Of a DNA stretch of 64,000 nt, positions 15,229 to 24,552 are shown one piece after another; positions within the stretch are counted from its first letter, which is position 1; each line of letters starts with the position of its first letter. Where the stretch lies: contig NZ_JAMZEA010000003.1 of assembly GCF_024172125.1 (NCBI RefSeq), positions 434,001-498,000 on the forward strand. The letters run 5' to 3'. The DNA comes from Actinomadura rupiterrae. Lineage in GTDB: Bacteria > Actinomycetota > Actinomycetes > Streptosporangiales > Streptosporangiaceae. The notes beneath the pieces are model-generated. The model ran no database searches. It was not told the origin of the DNA and worked only from the letters and a program-made list of their open reading frames with translations. A program made the translations under genes and the position numbers.

Positions 15229-18200
15229 TTAGGGGGCCAGCCGGTCCGCCCGCAGGTCATCCAGGGAGAGGCGCACCGGGACGGCCGTGGTCTTCGCCGT
15301 GTAGGCCCGCACCCCGACACCGCCGGCGCGCTGGAGCGCGGCCGTCGTGTCGGTGGCGGACACCTGCCACGCCGAGGGCTCGGACTGCCCGGCGACCCAG
15401 ACCTTCGCGCGGAGCGTGGTCGGAGCCGTCCCGACGGCCTGGACGCGCACGCGCAGCCGCGTCCACGCCTTGAACGCGATGCCCGGAACCACCTTCTCGC
15501 CGCCGATCGCGGTCTCGACACCCGACGCGTTCGTCCTGCTCAGGCGCATGTAGACCTTGCCGAGCGCGATCCGGACGCGGGCCCGGTACTCGCCCGCGCC
15601 GCCGATCGTGCGCGGCGTCCCGTACAGCGCGACACCCGAACCGGTCGGGTTCCGGTCGGCCGAAAGCTGGAACGCCAGGTCGTTGCTGGTGGACGACACG
15701 GCCTTCAGCCCGGCCCCGCCGAGCGCGCCGGTCTTGGTCATCTTGATCCAGCCGACACCGCCGCTGGCCGAGAACGCGCCGCCGTAGACCGTCCAGGCGC
15801 CGCCCGGCGACGTGCTCCCCCAGCCGGACGCGACCGTCCGGGTGAACGAGTCGGTGACGATGTTCTGCGGCTTGACCGCGACCGTCCCGGTGTTCTCGGT
15901 CGTCACGCCCTGGTCGTCGGTGACCTTCAGCGTGACCGTGTAGCTGCCGGCCGCCTGGTACAGGTGCGTCGGCTTCGCCCCGGTCCCGGCTGCCTTGTCG
16001 CCGAAGTCCCAGGCGTAGGACTTGATCGAGCCGTCCGGGTCGGCGGACTTGGCCGCGTCGAACGTGCACGACAGCTGCGCGCAGGCCGGGGTGAACGCGG
16101 CGACCGGCGGCAGGTTCGGCTTCTCCGCGCCCGAGCCGATGCCGAAGTGGTGGTGCAGCGTCGCGGAGGTCAGCGCGGACGGGTAGACCGCGACCTCGTC
16201 GATGTCGCCCTTGAAGTACGAGCTGCGCGGGGCCTGCGGCCAGCCGGAGAGGTTGTCGCCGCCGATCCGCCAGTAGCCGTCGTAGTTCTGCCCGAACGTG
16301 GTGTTCGCGTCCTCGGCCTGCTGCTCGCCGTCCACGTACAGGCGGATGCCGGCGGTCGAGCTGAGCGTCGCGGCGACGTGGTGCCACTTGCCGTCGTTCA
16401 GGCCGTCCTTGCTGCGCAGCGTCTTGGCGTCGCCGTCGTAGACGCCGAACATCACCGCGCCGTCGTTGGTCATGTACAGCTGCCGGTCGTAGGACGAGCT
16501 GCTCCCGGTCGCGCTGCTCCCGAACCCGACGATCTTCCCGCCGGTGTCCGCCGAGGTCTTGATCCAGGCTTCGAGGGTCAGGTCGTCCGGCGAGGGCGTC
16601 GGGGCGCCCCCGGCCGTCCCGGAGGACGAGCCGTCGAACGTCGCGGCGTGGTCGTCGTCGTTGGCGATCGCGCCCTGCGCGCCGCGCTGGACGCCCGAGC
16701 CCACGGTCAGGTCTCCGGCGCCCGCGTAGTCCATGGCTTTGCCGGAGTCCTCGCCGAGCCGCCAGTAGCCCGCCGGGGAGTCCGCGGCGATGATGTCCGC
16801 GTACGACCCGACCTTGCCGTCCCCGGGCTTGGCCGCGTTGGACGGCACCGTCCGCGTCGCATTCCCGGACGCGTCCTTAGCGCGGACCTCGTACGTGTGA
16901 TCGACGCCCGGCGCGGCCGTCTTGTCGATGAACGCGATCGTCGGACGGCTCCAGAACGTCGAGGTGCGCGTGACCGAGCCGACCGGCGTGGCGCCGCCGT
17001 CCCGGAGCACCTCGTAGGTGACCGCCGGGTCGTCCATGTCCCAGGTCGTCTGCCAGCCGACGCGGATGCGCCCGCCGGGCAGCGGTGTCGCGGTCGGCGC
17101 GGGACCGTTCGGCTTGGCCCAGCCGTCGGACTGCGGGCCGGTCTTGTTCGGCGCCTTCGCGCGGCTCGCGAACCGGACGATTCCCTGCTGCGCCTTCCCG
17201 TTCACGGTCGGGAACTCGCCGCCGAGCGCGATGTAGTCGTCGTTCCCCGTGACCGCCCAGGCGGCCTGGTACTGCTTGGTGAACGAGCCGGGGGCCAGCG
17301 TCGGGAACCACTGCATCAGGCTCGGGACGGGCTGCCGCTTGTAGTTGCTGTTGCTGCCAGGGTCCGAGTGGTCGACACCGGTCGGGTCGGCGGTCTCGGC
17401 GAGCGCGCGGTGCCAGGTGACCGGGTTCGTCTCGCGGAAGTCGCCGAGCGAGGCGCAGTCGTGCGCGTGCGAGACGCTGTAGACCGTCTTGCCGCGCGGC
17501 AGCATCGAGTAGGTCGCGCCGTAGCAGTTGTCGAGCCAGACGAGCTTGCCGTCGTCGGCCTTCGCCGCGAACCGGCCGTCGTACCAGTGGTGGCCCTCGC
17601 CGTCCGCCGCGCCGTAGACCGTGTCGCCCTGCACCTGGAGGTCGGTCACGTACGAGAAGTTGCCGCCCTGCTTGGACGGGACCGGCTTGGCCTCGAACGG
17701 CAGCGTCCCGCCGGTGGTCGGGTCCACCTCGCCGACGCCGACGTGCGGCTCGCCGTTGATCGTCTGGAACCGCCCGCCGACCAGGATCCCGCCCTTGGGC
17801 GCGATGGCCAGCGCCATCACCTCGTCGTCGTCCGCCTTCGGCGCCCACGGCAGGAGCGTCCCGTCGGACGCGTTGACCGCGGCGAGCCGGGTGCGGCCCT
17901 TGCCGTTCACGTTGAAGAAGTTGCCGCCGAAGTAGACGGCCGTGTCGGTCGCGGCGATGCCGCGGACCTTCTGGCTGACGTCCGGCTTGAAGCCGTCCAC
18001 GAGGGCGCCGGTCGCGGTGTCGAACGCGGCGAGGCGGTTGTGCGGCTTGTCGTCCACGGTCGTGAACTCGCCGCCGACGTACACGCGCTTGCCGTCCGGC
18101 GAGGCCGCGACGCGGAGGCCCTGGCCGTCCAGGGTGTGCGCGAACGACGTGACCAGGTTGCCCGTGGTCAGGTTGAACGCGAGGAGGTTCTGCCGCGCGA

Positions 18201-18510
18201 CCTCCTGCTCTCCGGGCGCCGCGCCCGGCGGGCGCGCCTTGGTGAAGCTGCCGGTCGCGTAGACCGTGTCGCCGACCGTCGCCATGCTCCAGACCACGCC
18301 GTTCACCTGGACGGTCGGCAGCGGGTCCGCGCTGACCGTGGGCGGCGTGGCGGCCGAGTCGGCGGCGGTGCCCGTCACCGTGGCCGAGTCGTGCGGGTCG
18401 ATCAGGGCGACCGCGCCCGCGAGGGCGGCCGTCAGCGCGACCCCGCCGGCGAGCGCCGCGCGCCGGCGGCCGGGCCGCGAGGGGAGTCGTCTTCTCGGAC
18501 GAACGTTCAC
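15229..18510 (-). CDS. Large secreted multidomain protein: propeller-like, FnIII, LamG, PKD
   Basis: A 1093-residue exported protein. Approximate order: signal peptide (1-45), propeller-like region matching the paralog at 13416-15065 (45-480), FnIII-like domain (490-595), LamG/concanavalin-like domain (600-790, with AGYWRLGE, LTLEAWIK, KWHHVAAT and GDIDEVAVY), PKD domain (800-885, with PPVAAFTPAC and YAWDFGD) and a C-terminal beta-sandwich (890-1093). LamG and PKD modules usually bind carbohydrate or act as extracellular spacers. GTG at 18510 has GGAGG ten bases upstream. No catalytic motif is evident. Position inside the glycan locus suggests a matrix or glycan-binding role (inference). Confidence 0.85.
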   Translation of the reverse strand: MNVRPRRRLPSRPGRRRAALAGGVALTAALAGAVALIDPHDSATVTGTAADSAATPPTVSADPLPTVQVNGVVWSMATVGDTVYATGSFTKARPPGAAPGEQEVARQNLLAFNLTTGNLVTSFAHTLDGQGLRVAASPDGKRVYVGGEFTTVDDKPHNRLAAFDTATGALVDGFKPDVSQKVRGIAATDTAVYFGGNFFNVNGKGRTRLAAVNASDGTLLPWAPKADDDEVMALAIAPKGGILVGGRFQTINGEPHVGVGEVDPTTGGTLPFEAKPVPSKQGGNFSYVTDLQVQGDTVYGAADGEGHHWYDGRFAAKADDGKLVWLDNCYGATYSMLPRGKTVYSVSHAHDCASLGDFRETNPVTWHRALAETADPTGVDHSDPGSNSNYKRQPVPSLMQWFPTLAPGSFTKQYQAAWAVTGNDDYIALGGEFPTVNGKAQQGIVRFASRAKAPNKTGPQSDGWAKPNGPAPTATPLPGGRIRVGWQTTWDMDDPAVTYEVLRDGGATPVGSVTRTSTFWSRPTIAFIDKTAAPGVDHTYEVRAKDASGNATRTVPSNAAKPGDGKVGSYADIIAADSPAGYWRLGEDSGKAMDYAGAGDLTVGSGVQRGAQGAIANDDDHAATFDGSSSGTAGGAPTPSPDDLTLEAWIKTSADTGGKIVGFGSSATGSSSSYDRQLYMTNDGAVMFGVYDGDAKTLRSKDGLNDGKWHHVAATLSSTAGIRLYVDGEQQAEDANTTFGQNYDGYWRIGGDNLSGWPQAPRSSYFKGDIDEVAVYPSALTSATLHHHFGIGSGAEKPNLPPVAAFTPACAQLSCTFDAAKSADPDGSIKSYAWDFGDKAAGTGAKPTHLYQAAGSYTVTLKVTDDQGVTTENTGTVAVKPQNIVTDSFTRTVASGWGSTSPGGAWTVYGGAFSASGGVGWIKMTKTGALGGAGLKAVSSTSNDLAFQLSADRNPTGSGVALYGTPRTIGGAGEYRARVRIALGKVYMRLSRTNASGVETAIGGEKVVPGIAFKAWTRLRVRVQAVGTAPTTLRAKVWVAGQSEPSAWQVSATDTTAALQRAGGVGVRAYTAKTTAVPVRLSLDDLRADRLAP

Positions 18511-18719
18511 GAGCTGGGATCCTCCGCGGAAAGGGAGCGGGGCGTCACATCAACCCCAGAAGTAAGCGTCAGGTTAACCAGTTGGTGACGATCACCGGCC
18601 GACATCGCGGGCAATGCGCCTGAATCGTGACCGGGCGTCCCGCCCGGCCGCCTAGACTCGTGCGATACCCCAAGGCGAACCGCGCCGCCGCGCGCCCCGA
18701 ACTGCGAGGAGTCCCCCAC

Positions 18720-19295
18720 ATGGCCGTTCCGCGCTCGCTCCGAGTCGCCCCGGTCGCGGTGCTGACCGTGGCGCTGGCGCTGACCGGTTGCTCGTCCTCG
18801 GGGAAGAAGAAGGACGCCAAACCGGGCCCGCCGCCCCCGGCCCCCTCCGAGCAGCCCGAGTCGCAGGCCAACGCCGCGCCCGGCGCGAAGGCGGTCACGA
18901 TGTCCGGCGGGCTGAAGAAGCCGGTCACCTACGACGACAAGGTCACGGTCGCGATCAGCGGCGTCCGGTACGTGAAGAACACCAAGCACGGCCCGGGCGA
19001 GCTGACCGGCCAGACATTGACGATCTTCACGCTGAGGTTCAGCAACGGGTCCGGGCAGCCGCTCGACCTGAACGGCGTCCGGGTCGTCGCGAAGTACGGC
19101 GCGGGCAAGCAGACCGCGAGCCCGACGTCGTACGCGAACCTCAACGACTTCTCCGGCACGGTCAAGCCGGGCGCGAGCCGGTCCGCCTCGTACGCGTTCG
19201 ACCTGCCCAGCCAGGGCTACAAGTCGGTCATGCTCGGCGTCACCTTCGACGGCAAGCACAAGACCGCCCTGTTCTCCGGCGCGATCCACCCGTAG
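18720..19295 (+). CDS. Putative lipoprotein, DUF4352-like beta-sandwich
   Basis: A 191-residue protein with a clear lipobox (ALALTGC, Cys at about 23), then a charged and Pro-rich linker and a single domain from about residue 60. That domain (LTIFTLRFSNGSGQPLDLNGVRVV ... YANLNDFSGTVKPGASRSASYAF) resembles the telokin-like DUF4352 fold of actinobacterial lipoproteins. It would be anchored to the outer face of the membrane. GAGGAG precedes the ATG. It is followed after 3 bp by the beta-helix gene, probably co-translated. The function is unknown. Confidence 0.75.
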   Translation: MAVPRSLRVAPVAVLTVALALTGCSSSGKKKDAKPGPPPPAPSEQPESQANAAPGAKAVTMSGGLKKPVTYDDKVTVAISGVRYVKNTKHGPGELTGQTLTIFTLRFSNGSGQPLDLNGVRVVAKYGAGKQTASPTSYANLNDFSGTVKPGASRSASYAFDLPSQGYKSVMLGVTFDGKHKTALFSGAIHP

Positions 19296-19298
19296 CGC

Positions 19299-21056
19299 GT
19301 GGCACTCACCCGATCCGCCCGCCTCTGGATGGCCGCGGCCATCGCCGTCCCGGTCGTCGCGGGCGGCGTCGTGGGCTGGCAGCAGGCGTTCCGGCAGAGC
19401 TCCGAGGCCACCCCGCAGGCCGTGCGCACCGCGCCCGCCGCGCAGGCGGAGGCCGGAGCCGGCTCGGCGCCGGTCGGCCGGACGGCCTACCGCGTCCCGC
19501 GCGGCGCGGTGATCGTCGCGCCGGACGGCAGCGACGGCGCGCCCGGAACGCCGTCCGCGCCGCTGCGCACCCTCGCCGCCGCGATCTCCCGCGCGCCCGA
19601 CGGCGGCACGATCGTGCTGCGGCGCGGCGTCTACCACGAGTCCGTGACCGTCCCGGAGGGGCGGCGGCTCACGATCCAGGCGCATCCCGGCGAGCCGGTG
19701 TGGCTGGACGGCAGCTCACGCCTCGCGTCCTGGAAGCCGTCCGGCCAGGTCTGGCAGGCGGACGGCTGGAACCACCGCTTCGACGACAGCCCCAGCTACA
19801 CCAAGGGCGCCGACGACGGCGACAACCCCGCCTTCAAGTTCCTCGACCCCGCGTACCCGATGGCCTCGCACCCCGAGCAGGTGTGGGTGGACGGCGCGGC
19901 GCAGCAGCAGGTCGCGTCCGCCGACCAGGTCAAACCGGGCACGTTCTTCGTCGACCTGGACGAGCACCGGCTGCTGCTCGGGACCGACCCGTCCGGGCAC
20001 GAGGTGCGGGCGAGCACGCTCCAGGAGGCCGTCACGCTCCAGGGCGAGGGCTCGGTGCTGCGCGGCATCGGCGTGCGCCGGTACGCCACGTCCATCCCGC
20101 AGCTCGGCTCGGTGAAGGTGCTCGGCCCCGGCATCGTCGTCGAGAACGTGGTGATCACCGACTCCGCGTCCACCGGGATCTCGGTGGACGCCCCGCACGC
20201 ACGGCTGCGCGGGATCACCGCGCTCCGCTCCGGGATGCTCGGCATGCACGCCAACTACGCCGACGACCTGCGGATGGTGAACGTCCTCGCGCGCGGCAAC
20301 AACACCGAGCACTTCCGCGCCGCGCCGGTCTCCGGCGGCATCAAGATCACCCGGTCCCGGCGGATCGCGGTGCTCGGCGGCGTGGTCGCCGACAACCGCG
20401 GCAAGGGCCTCTGGTTCGACGAGTCGGTGCAGGACATCACCGTCACCGGGCTCCGGGTCGTCCGCAACACCGACCACGGCCTGGTGCTGGAGCTGTGCGC
20501 GCAGGCCGTGATCGCCGACAACGTCGTCGGCGACAACGGCGGCGACGGCCTGAAGATCAACGACACCTCCGAGGTGCGGGTCTGGAACAACACCCTGACC
20601 CGCAACACCCGGAACCTGCACCTGATCCAGGACCACCGCGGCGACGACCCGACCGCCCCCGCCCACGCCACCGGCCGCGACCCCCGCCGCCCGCCCAGCC
20701 CCGCGATGACCTGGCGCATCGGCCGCGTCGTCATCGCGAACAACCTCATCGCCCTCGGCCGCGACGGCTCCACCTGCCTCCTCTGCGTCGAGGACACCAC
20801 CCACCAGCGCCCGGCATCCCAACTCGGCCTCACCGTAGACGGCAACACCTACACCCGCAGCGACTCCACCGACCCGTCCGTCCTGGTCATCTGGCCAGTC
20901 GACCAGGGCGACCCAAAAAGCTTCAAAGACGAAGACGAGTTCCGCAACGCCACCGGCCAAGAGAAGTCGAAGGGCCCCCTCCCCCTCCCCGCCGACATAG
21001 CCCGCCTGATCGGCAGACCCGCCGGAGCCCAGCAACAAGGCGCCTGGCGCCCCTAA
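19299..21056 (+). CDS. Exported right-handed parallel beta-helix protein
   Basis: A 585-residue protein with an N-terminal signal or anchor helix (WMAAAIAVPVVAGGVVGW). A region starting with GSDGAPGTPSAPLRTLAAAISRAPDGGTIVLRRGVYHESV is the typical opening of a pectate-lyase-like beta-helix. It continues through repeated turns such as GIVVENVVITDSASTGI and GLRVVRNTDHGLVLE. Such folds occur in polysaccharide lyases, C5-epimerases and glycan-binding proteins; the catalytic residues cannot be assigned by eye. GTG at 19299 lies 3 bp after the lipoprotein stop. A role in modifying the exported polysaccharide is inferred. Confidence 0.8.
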   Translation: MALTRSARLWMAAAIAVPVVAGGVVGWQQAFRQSSEATPQAVRTAPAAQAEAGAGSAPVGRTAYRVPRGAVIVAPDGSDGAPGTPSAPLRTLAAAISRAPDGGTIVLRRGVYHESVTVPEGRRLTIQAHPGEPVWLDGSSRLASWKPSGQVWQADGWNHRFDDSPSYTKGADDGDNPAFKFLDPAYPMASHPEQVWVDGAAQQQVASADQVKPGTFFVDLDEHRLLLGTDPSGHEVRASTLQEAVTLQGEGSVLRGIGVRRYATSIPQLGSVKVLGPGIVVENVVITDSASTGISVDAPHARLRGITALRSGMLGMHANYADDLRMVNVLARGNNTEHFRAAPVSGGIKITRSRRIAVLGGVVADNRGKGLWFDESVQDITVTGLRVVRNTDHGLVLELCAQAVIADNVVGDNGGDGLKINDTSEVRVWNNTLTRNTRNLHLIQDHRGDDPTAPAHATGRDPRRPPSPAMTWRIGRVVIANNLIALGRDGSTCLLCVEDTTHQRPASQLGLTVDGNTYTRSDSTDPSVLVIWPVDQGDPKSFKDEDEFRNATGQEKSKGPLPLPADIARLIGRPAGAQQQGAWRP

Positions 21057-21085
21057 CCCAATCCCCACAAGGCCCGCCCGATTAC

Positions 21086-21115
21086 GCCGCGCATCGCGGA
21101 GCGATGCGCGGCTTT
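21086..21115 (+). terminator. Hairpin terminator after the beta-helix gene
   Basis: An 11-bp perfect stem (21086-21096 with 21102-21112) has a five-base loop and TTT following on the plus strand. It lies between the convergent beta-helix and sulfotransferase genes. Confidence 0.75.
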
Positions 21116-21125
21116 GACAAGGCCG

Positions 21126-22034
21126 TTAGGGCTTGGTCCAGGGGAGGGAGCGGCCTAGGAGCTTTTCTAGGTCGGCGTTGAAGGGGGCGTAGTGCTCGGC
21201 TAGGGATTGGCGGGTTTCGGGCTTCAGGTCGGCGCTGGGGGCCGGGTTCCAGACCTTGGAGGCGGCCTTGGGGAGGGGGGCCTTGGGGAGGCCCAGGAAG
21301 GTCGCGACCTCGTCGATGGCCTTCTGCTGGTCGGCGTAGAACTCCTCGGCGACCAGGACGTGGACGCGCTCGGGCGGGAAGTGCAGGAGCCAGCGGCGCA
21401 GGTGGGGGGCGTACTCGCTCTGCGCGCGGTACGACTGCTGCTCGTGGGCGTAGCTGCGGTAGCCGGGGCAGGTGCGGATCTTGTCCGCCTCGCCGGCCAG
21501 GCGGTCGGCCTCGGCGGCCAGGGCGTCCTCGAAGGTCGGGAGGTCTTCGGCGTTCTGGCGGCGGCGCTCGCGATAGTGCGAGAAGGCGCGCTCGACCGGG
21601 TCCCGCAGGATGAGCAGGATCTTGGTGTCCGGGACGTCGCGTCCGGCGCGTTCGGCGGCCAGTGGGTGGAACAGGTAGTAGGGCGAGCCCTCGCCGACGA
21701 GGACGCGGCCGCCTGCGCGGCGGGACGCGGCGCGGCGGGCGGCGACGGCCGGGAAGTGGGACCGGTACCAGGCGTCGCCCAGCTCGTAGTGCGAGTCGAA
21801 GTAGTGGACGCCCTTGGTGTCGTTCCGCTTGGGCAGCAGGCGGGCGCTCGGGAACAGCGGCATGATCCGCGGGTGTTCGAGCAGGCCGTAGTACAGCGAC
21901 GTGGAACCGCCCCGTTTCGCGCCGATCAGCAGGAAGTCGGGTCCTGGCCGGAGGGCCGCGGTCGTCATCCCGTAGCGGCGGATCAGGGTCCGGCCGGCGC
22001 CGATGACCGGGGCGGGGAGGTGGTCGCGATTCAC
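21126..22034 (-). CDS. PAPS-dependent sulfotransferase
   Basis: A 302-residue cytosolic-type sulfotransferase of the heparan-sulfate/Sulfotransfer_1 group. The 5'-phosphosulfate loop is GAKRGGSTSLYY (38-49) and the 3'-phosphate motif is RDPVERAFSHY (144-154). KGVHYFDSHYELGDAWYRSHFP matches the region that follows the loop in glycan sulfotransferases. It transfers sulfate from PAPS to a hydroxyl or amine, releasing PAP. The PAPS makers (cysC, cysD, cysN) and PAP remover (cysQ) lie in the same 30 kb, so the acceptor is most likely the polysaccharide made here. GTG start at 22034. Confidence 0.9.
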   Translation of the reverse strand: MNRDHLPAPVIGAGRTLIRRYGMTTAALRPGPDFLLIGAKRGGSTSLYYGLLEHPRIMPLFPSARLLPKRNDTKGVHYFDSHYELGDAWYRSHFPAVAARRAASRRAGGRVLVGEGSPYYLFHPLAAERAGRDVPDTKILLILRDPVERAFSHYRERRRQNAEDLPTFEDALAAEADRLAGEADKIRTCPGYRSYAHEQQSYRAQSEYAPHLRRWLLHFPPERVHVLVAEEFYADQQKAIDEVATFLGLPKAPLPKAASKVWNPAPSADLKPETRQSLAEHYAPFNADLEKLLGRSLPWTKP

Positions 22035-22081
22035 GCTGACAGCGTAGTTGCGCGCGCGACCCCGCCTATCCTGTGGGAGCG

Positions 22082-23488
22082 ATGCCTTCCCTTTTCCCCC
22101 GTCCGGCCGTCCGCCGCCCGGCCGTGGTCCTCGAAGCGGGCCACCGCTGGGCGGTGCTGCTGCCGATGGCGCTGATGCTGGCCAGCGACTACAAGCTGCG
22201 CAGCCGTCCGGTGGACGAGACGGTCGGCGGCAGCCCGGACCTCACGGTCTTCCTGGAGATCGGCGTCTACGGCCTCGCCGCGCTCTACCTGTACTGGCGG
22301 TTCGGGATGCGGCCGCCGGTCCGCCGGACGACCGGGCTGCTGTTCGCGGCGTGGGCGTTCACCGGGTACGTGGCGATGTCGGCGCTGTGGTCGCCGTTCA
22401 TGTCGCTCGGCGTCGTCCGGGGCGCGCAGCTGCTGGTCACGATGGCGCTGGTGCAGGTGCTCGCGACCCGCGCCACGGTCGCCGACCTGCACCGGCTCGC
22501 GCACGCGTTCGTGATCGTGGTGCTCGGCTCGGTCGCGATCGGCGTGGCGCACCCGTTCCCGCGGACGCCGCAGACCCTCACCCGGTTCAACTGGCTGTAC
22601 GTGCACCCGGTGATCGCGGGCGTGTACCTCGGCATCGCGGTGCTGCTGGTGTTCGGGCTGCTGATCCGCAGCCGCCGGTACGGCGAGCAGGCGCGCGGCT
22701 GGCCGCCGCTGGTGTACGCGGCCGTGCTGCTGGTGCTGATGGGCGCGCTGGTCGCGACCGGGACGCGCGGTGCGGCGGCCGGTGCCGCGGCCGGGCTGCT
22801 GGTACTGATGGCGACCGCGCGCGGCCCGCGCGGCCGGATCGACCTGGTCGTGATCGGCGGGGCGGTCGGCGCGGTCGGGGTGCTCGCCTTCGCCGACAAG
22901 ATCATGAACTTCGTGGCGCGCGGCGAGACGGCCGACAAGCTCGCGTCCCTGAACTCGCGCACCGACCTGTGGACGCTCGCCATGCGCGCCTACCAGGAGA
23001 AGCCGATCTTCGGGCACGGGCTGGGCGCGTCGCGCGGGCTGTTCCTCCAGGACATCGGGCTCGGCGGCGGGCACAACGCGTTCGTGAACGCCCTGGTCGA
23101 CAACGGGACGGTCGGGACGGCCCTGTTCGTCGCGCTGCTGCTCACGCTCGGCACCGTCCTGGTCACCCTCGTCCGGCGGCGGGAGCTGCGCGGCGACGCC
23201 GGGACGCTGCTCGGCATCCTGGCGTTCTTCCTGGTGGACGGCATCACCACCGAGGGCCTGGCGATGCCCGCGAACGTGTCGGGCATCTGGCTGCTGCTCC
23301 TGGTCGCCTTCACCGAGGCGCTGCGCCGCGGCCGCTTCCGGACGGCGGACGAGCCCCCGCGCGTCCTGGTCTCCGTCCCGGGCATCTCGGTGCCGGGCAC
23401 CACGTTGCCGGGCGCCTCGGTGCCGGGTGTCTCAGTGGCGGACGCGCCGGCGGCCCCGGAGATAGAGTCCGCCCCCCACCGCACCTAG
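22082..23488 (+). CDS. O-antigen ligase/polymerase-like (Wzy/WaaL) membrane protein
   Basis: A 468-residue protein with about 10-12 hydrophobic segments. The large external loop and following helix contain IFGHGLGASRGLF and GGGHNAFVNALVDNGTVGTALF, matching the conserved Wzy_C/ligase signature (His-Asn plus Gly-rich helix). It would polymerise or ligate lipid-linked repeat units outside the membrane. ATG at 22082 follows GGGAG; a GTG three codons earlier is less likely. The C-terminal tail is made of VPG(I/T/A/V)S-like pentapeptides and overlaps the facing gene by 57 bp. It is divergent from the sulfotransferase gene, with a 47-bp gap. Confidence 0.83.
   Translation: MPSLFPRPAVRRPAVVLEAGHRWAVLLPMALMLASDYKLRSRPVDETVGGSPDLTVFLEIGVYGLAALYLYWRFGMRPPVRRTTGLLFAAWAFTGYVAMSALWSPFMSLGVVRGAQLLVTMALVQVLATRATVADLHRLAHAFVIVVLGSVAIGVAHPFPRTPQTLTRFNWLYVHPVIAGVYLGIAVLLVFGLLIRSRRYGEQARGWPPLVYAAVLLVLMGALVATGTRGAAAGAAAGLLVLMATARGPRGRIDLVVIGGAVGAVGVLAFADKIMNFVARGETADKLASLNSRTDLWTLAMRAYQEKPIFGHGLGASRGLFLQDIGLGGGHNAFVNALVDNGTVGTALFVALLLTLGTVLVTLVRRRELRGDAGTLLGILAFFLVDGITTEGLAMPANVSGIWLLLLVAFTEALRRGRFRTADEPPRVLVSVPGISVPGTTLPGASVPGVSVADAPAAPEIESAPHRT
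23369..23433 (+). repeat. 15-bp tandem repeats coding SVPG(I/T/A/V) at the polymerase C-terminus
   Basis: About four 15-bp units encode V-S-V-P-G-like pentapeptides just before the stop of the Wzy-like protein. The region partly overlaps the 3' end of the facing gene. Confidence 0.75.
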
Positions 23489-24505
23489 CACGACGAGCCC
23501 GGCCAGCGAGCCGGTGCCGAGCATCCCGCCCGGCAGCGTCTGCTTCACCGGGCGGTACTCCCCGCCGCCCGGCATCGGATCGGCAGCGGCGCGGCCGGGC
23601 ACCGGGGTGGCGCTCTCGGTCTGCGGGCTCGGGGCGTCCGACAGCGGCAGCGCGAACACGCGCGGATGCGCGCCGGACTCGGCGATCAGCACGTGCCGCC
23701 CGTCCGGGGCGACGGCGACCGCATCGCCCTTCGCGGACGTCCGCAGCACCTGGGTGACCTTGTCGCGGATCCCGGCGAGCACCCGGACGTCGCCGGTGCC
23801 GCGCAGCACGACGCGTCCGTCCGGGGCGAACGCGCCGCCGCGCACGCCGAACGGCAGCCGCCGCACCCGCGTCAGCCGGTTCACCACGCGCGAGCCGAGC
23901 GCGGCGGGCAGCGCGTACACCGACGCCGCGCCCGCCGCGCGCGTGACCACGTACAGCCGCTGCTCGGACGGGTCGCCGAGGACGGTGCCCGCCTCGTGCG
24001 CACCGTCCGGATAGGTCACCTGGTACGCCTTGGCGGCCAGCGCGCCGTCCGCGAGCTTGGCCGGTTCCGGCACCTTGTAGAAGGTGAGGGTGTCGTGCTT
24101 GGCGCCCGTCCCGTTGAGGTCGGCGAGGTAGAGCGTGCCCGCGCCGCCGTCGCCCTTGACGACGGCGAGCGTGTCCCAGCCGCGCGTCCCGGGGACGGTG
24201 AAGGACGCCTTCGTCCGGCCGTCGTCGCCGACCGCGAACACCCGCGCCTTGCGGGCGTCGAGCGTCCACCACACGTCCGGATGGGCGATCCCCCTGGCCA
24301 GCGCGCCGGGGTCGGAGAGCCGCGCGTCCTCGGCCCGGAACGCCTGCGACGCCTGCGGGGACGAGGTCGGCACGGGGTTCGGCGCGGCGGCCGCCGCGGG
24401 TGTCCCGGCGAGCGCGGCCGGCAGGACCGCGCAGCCGGCGAGGACCGCGGTCCTCACGACGAAGGAGGCCTCCGTCCGCGCGACGCGCGGGGCGCTCGAT
24501 GGCAC
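23432..24505 (-). CDS. Exported, C-terminally membrane-anchored propeller-like protein
   Basis: A 357-residue protein. The signal sequence (VRTAVLAGCAVLPAALAGTPAAAAA) is followed by a repetitive beta-rich region with PD40/propeller-like phrases (AVAPDGRHVLIAES, AFAPDGRVVLRGTG, GDPSEQRLYVVTRA). It ends in a tail anchor (TGSLAGLVVLGAVGGGLYL, then RGRRRVRH). An LPGGMLGTG stretch precedes the anchor; it resembles but does not match a sortase site. GTG at 24505 is chosen, but GTG at 24457, with GGAGG upstream and directly preceding the signal peptide, is equally good. The function is unknown. It shares the rfbC promoter region and converges on the Wzy-like gene. Confidence 0.72.
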   Translation of the reverse strand: MPSSAPRVARTEASFVVRTAVLAGCAVLPAALAGTPAAAAAPNPVPTSSPQASQAFRAEDARLSDPGALARGIAHPDVWWTLDARKARVFAVGDDGRTKASFTVPGTRGWDTLAVVKGDGGAGTLYLADLNGTGAKHDTLTFYKVPEPAKLADGALAAKAYQVTYPDGAHEAGTVLGDPSEQRLYVVTRAAGAASVYALPAALGSRVVNRLTRVRRLPFGVRGGAFAPDGRVVLRGTGDVRVLAGIRDKVTQVLRTSAKGDAVAVAPDGRHVLIAESGAHPRVFALPLSDAPSPQTESATPVPGRAAADPMPGGGEYRPVKQTLPGGMLGTGSLAGLVVLGAVGGGLYLRGRRRVRH

Positions 24506-24552
24506 GATGTGACCTGCCTCTCCACGACCGACCGTGTGGCATTCTTGCGCAT

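Noticed and set aside
15136..18588. 1150-residue open frame opposite the large secreted protein
   Set aside because: Composition is Arg/Gly/Val-rich as expected for a high-GC antisense frame. The minus-strand protein has recognised domains and a signal peptide.
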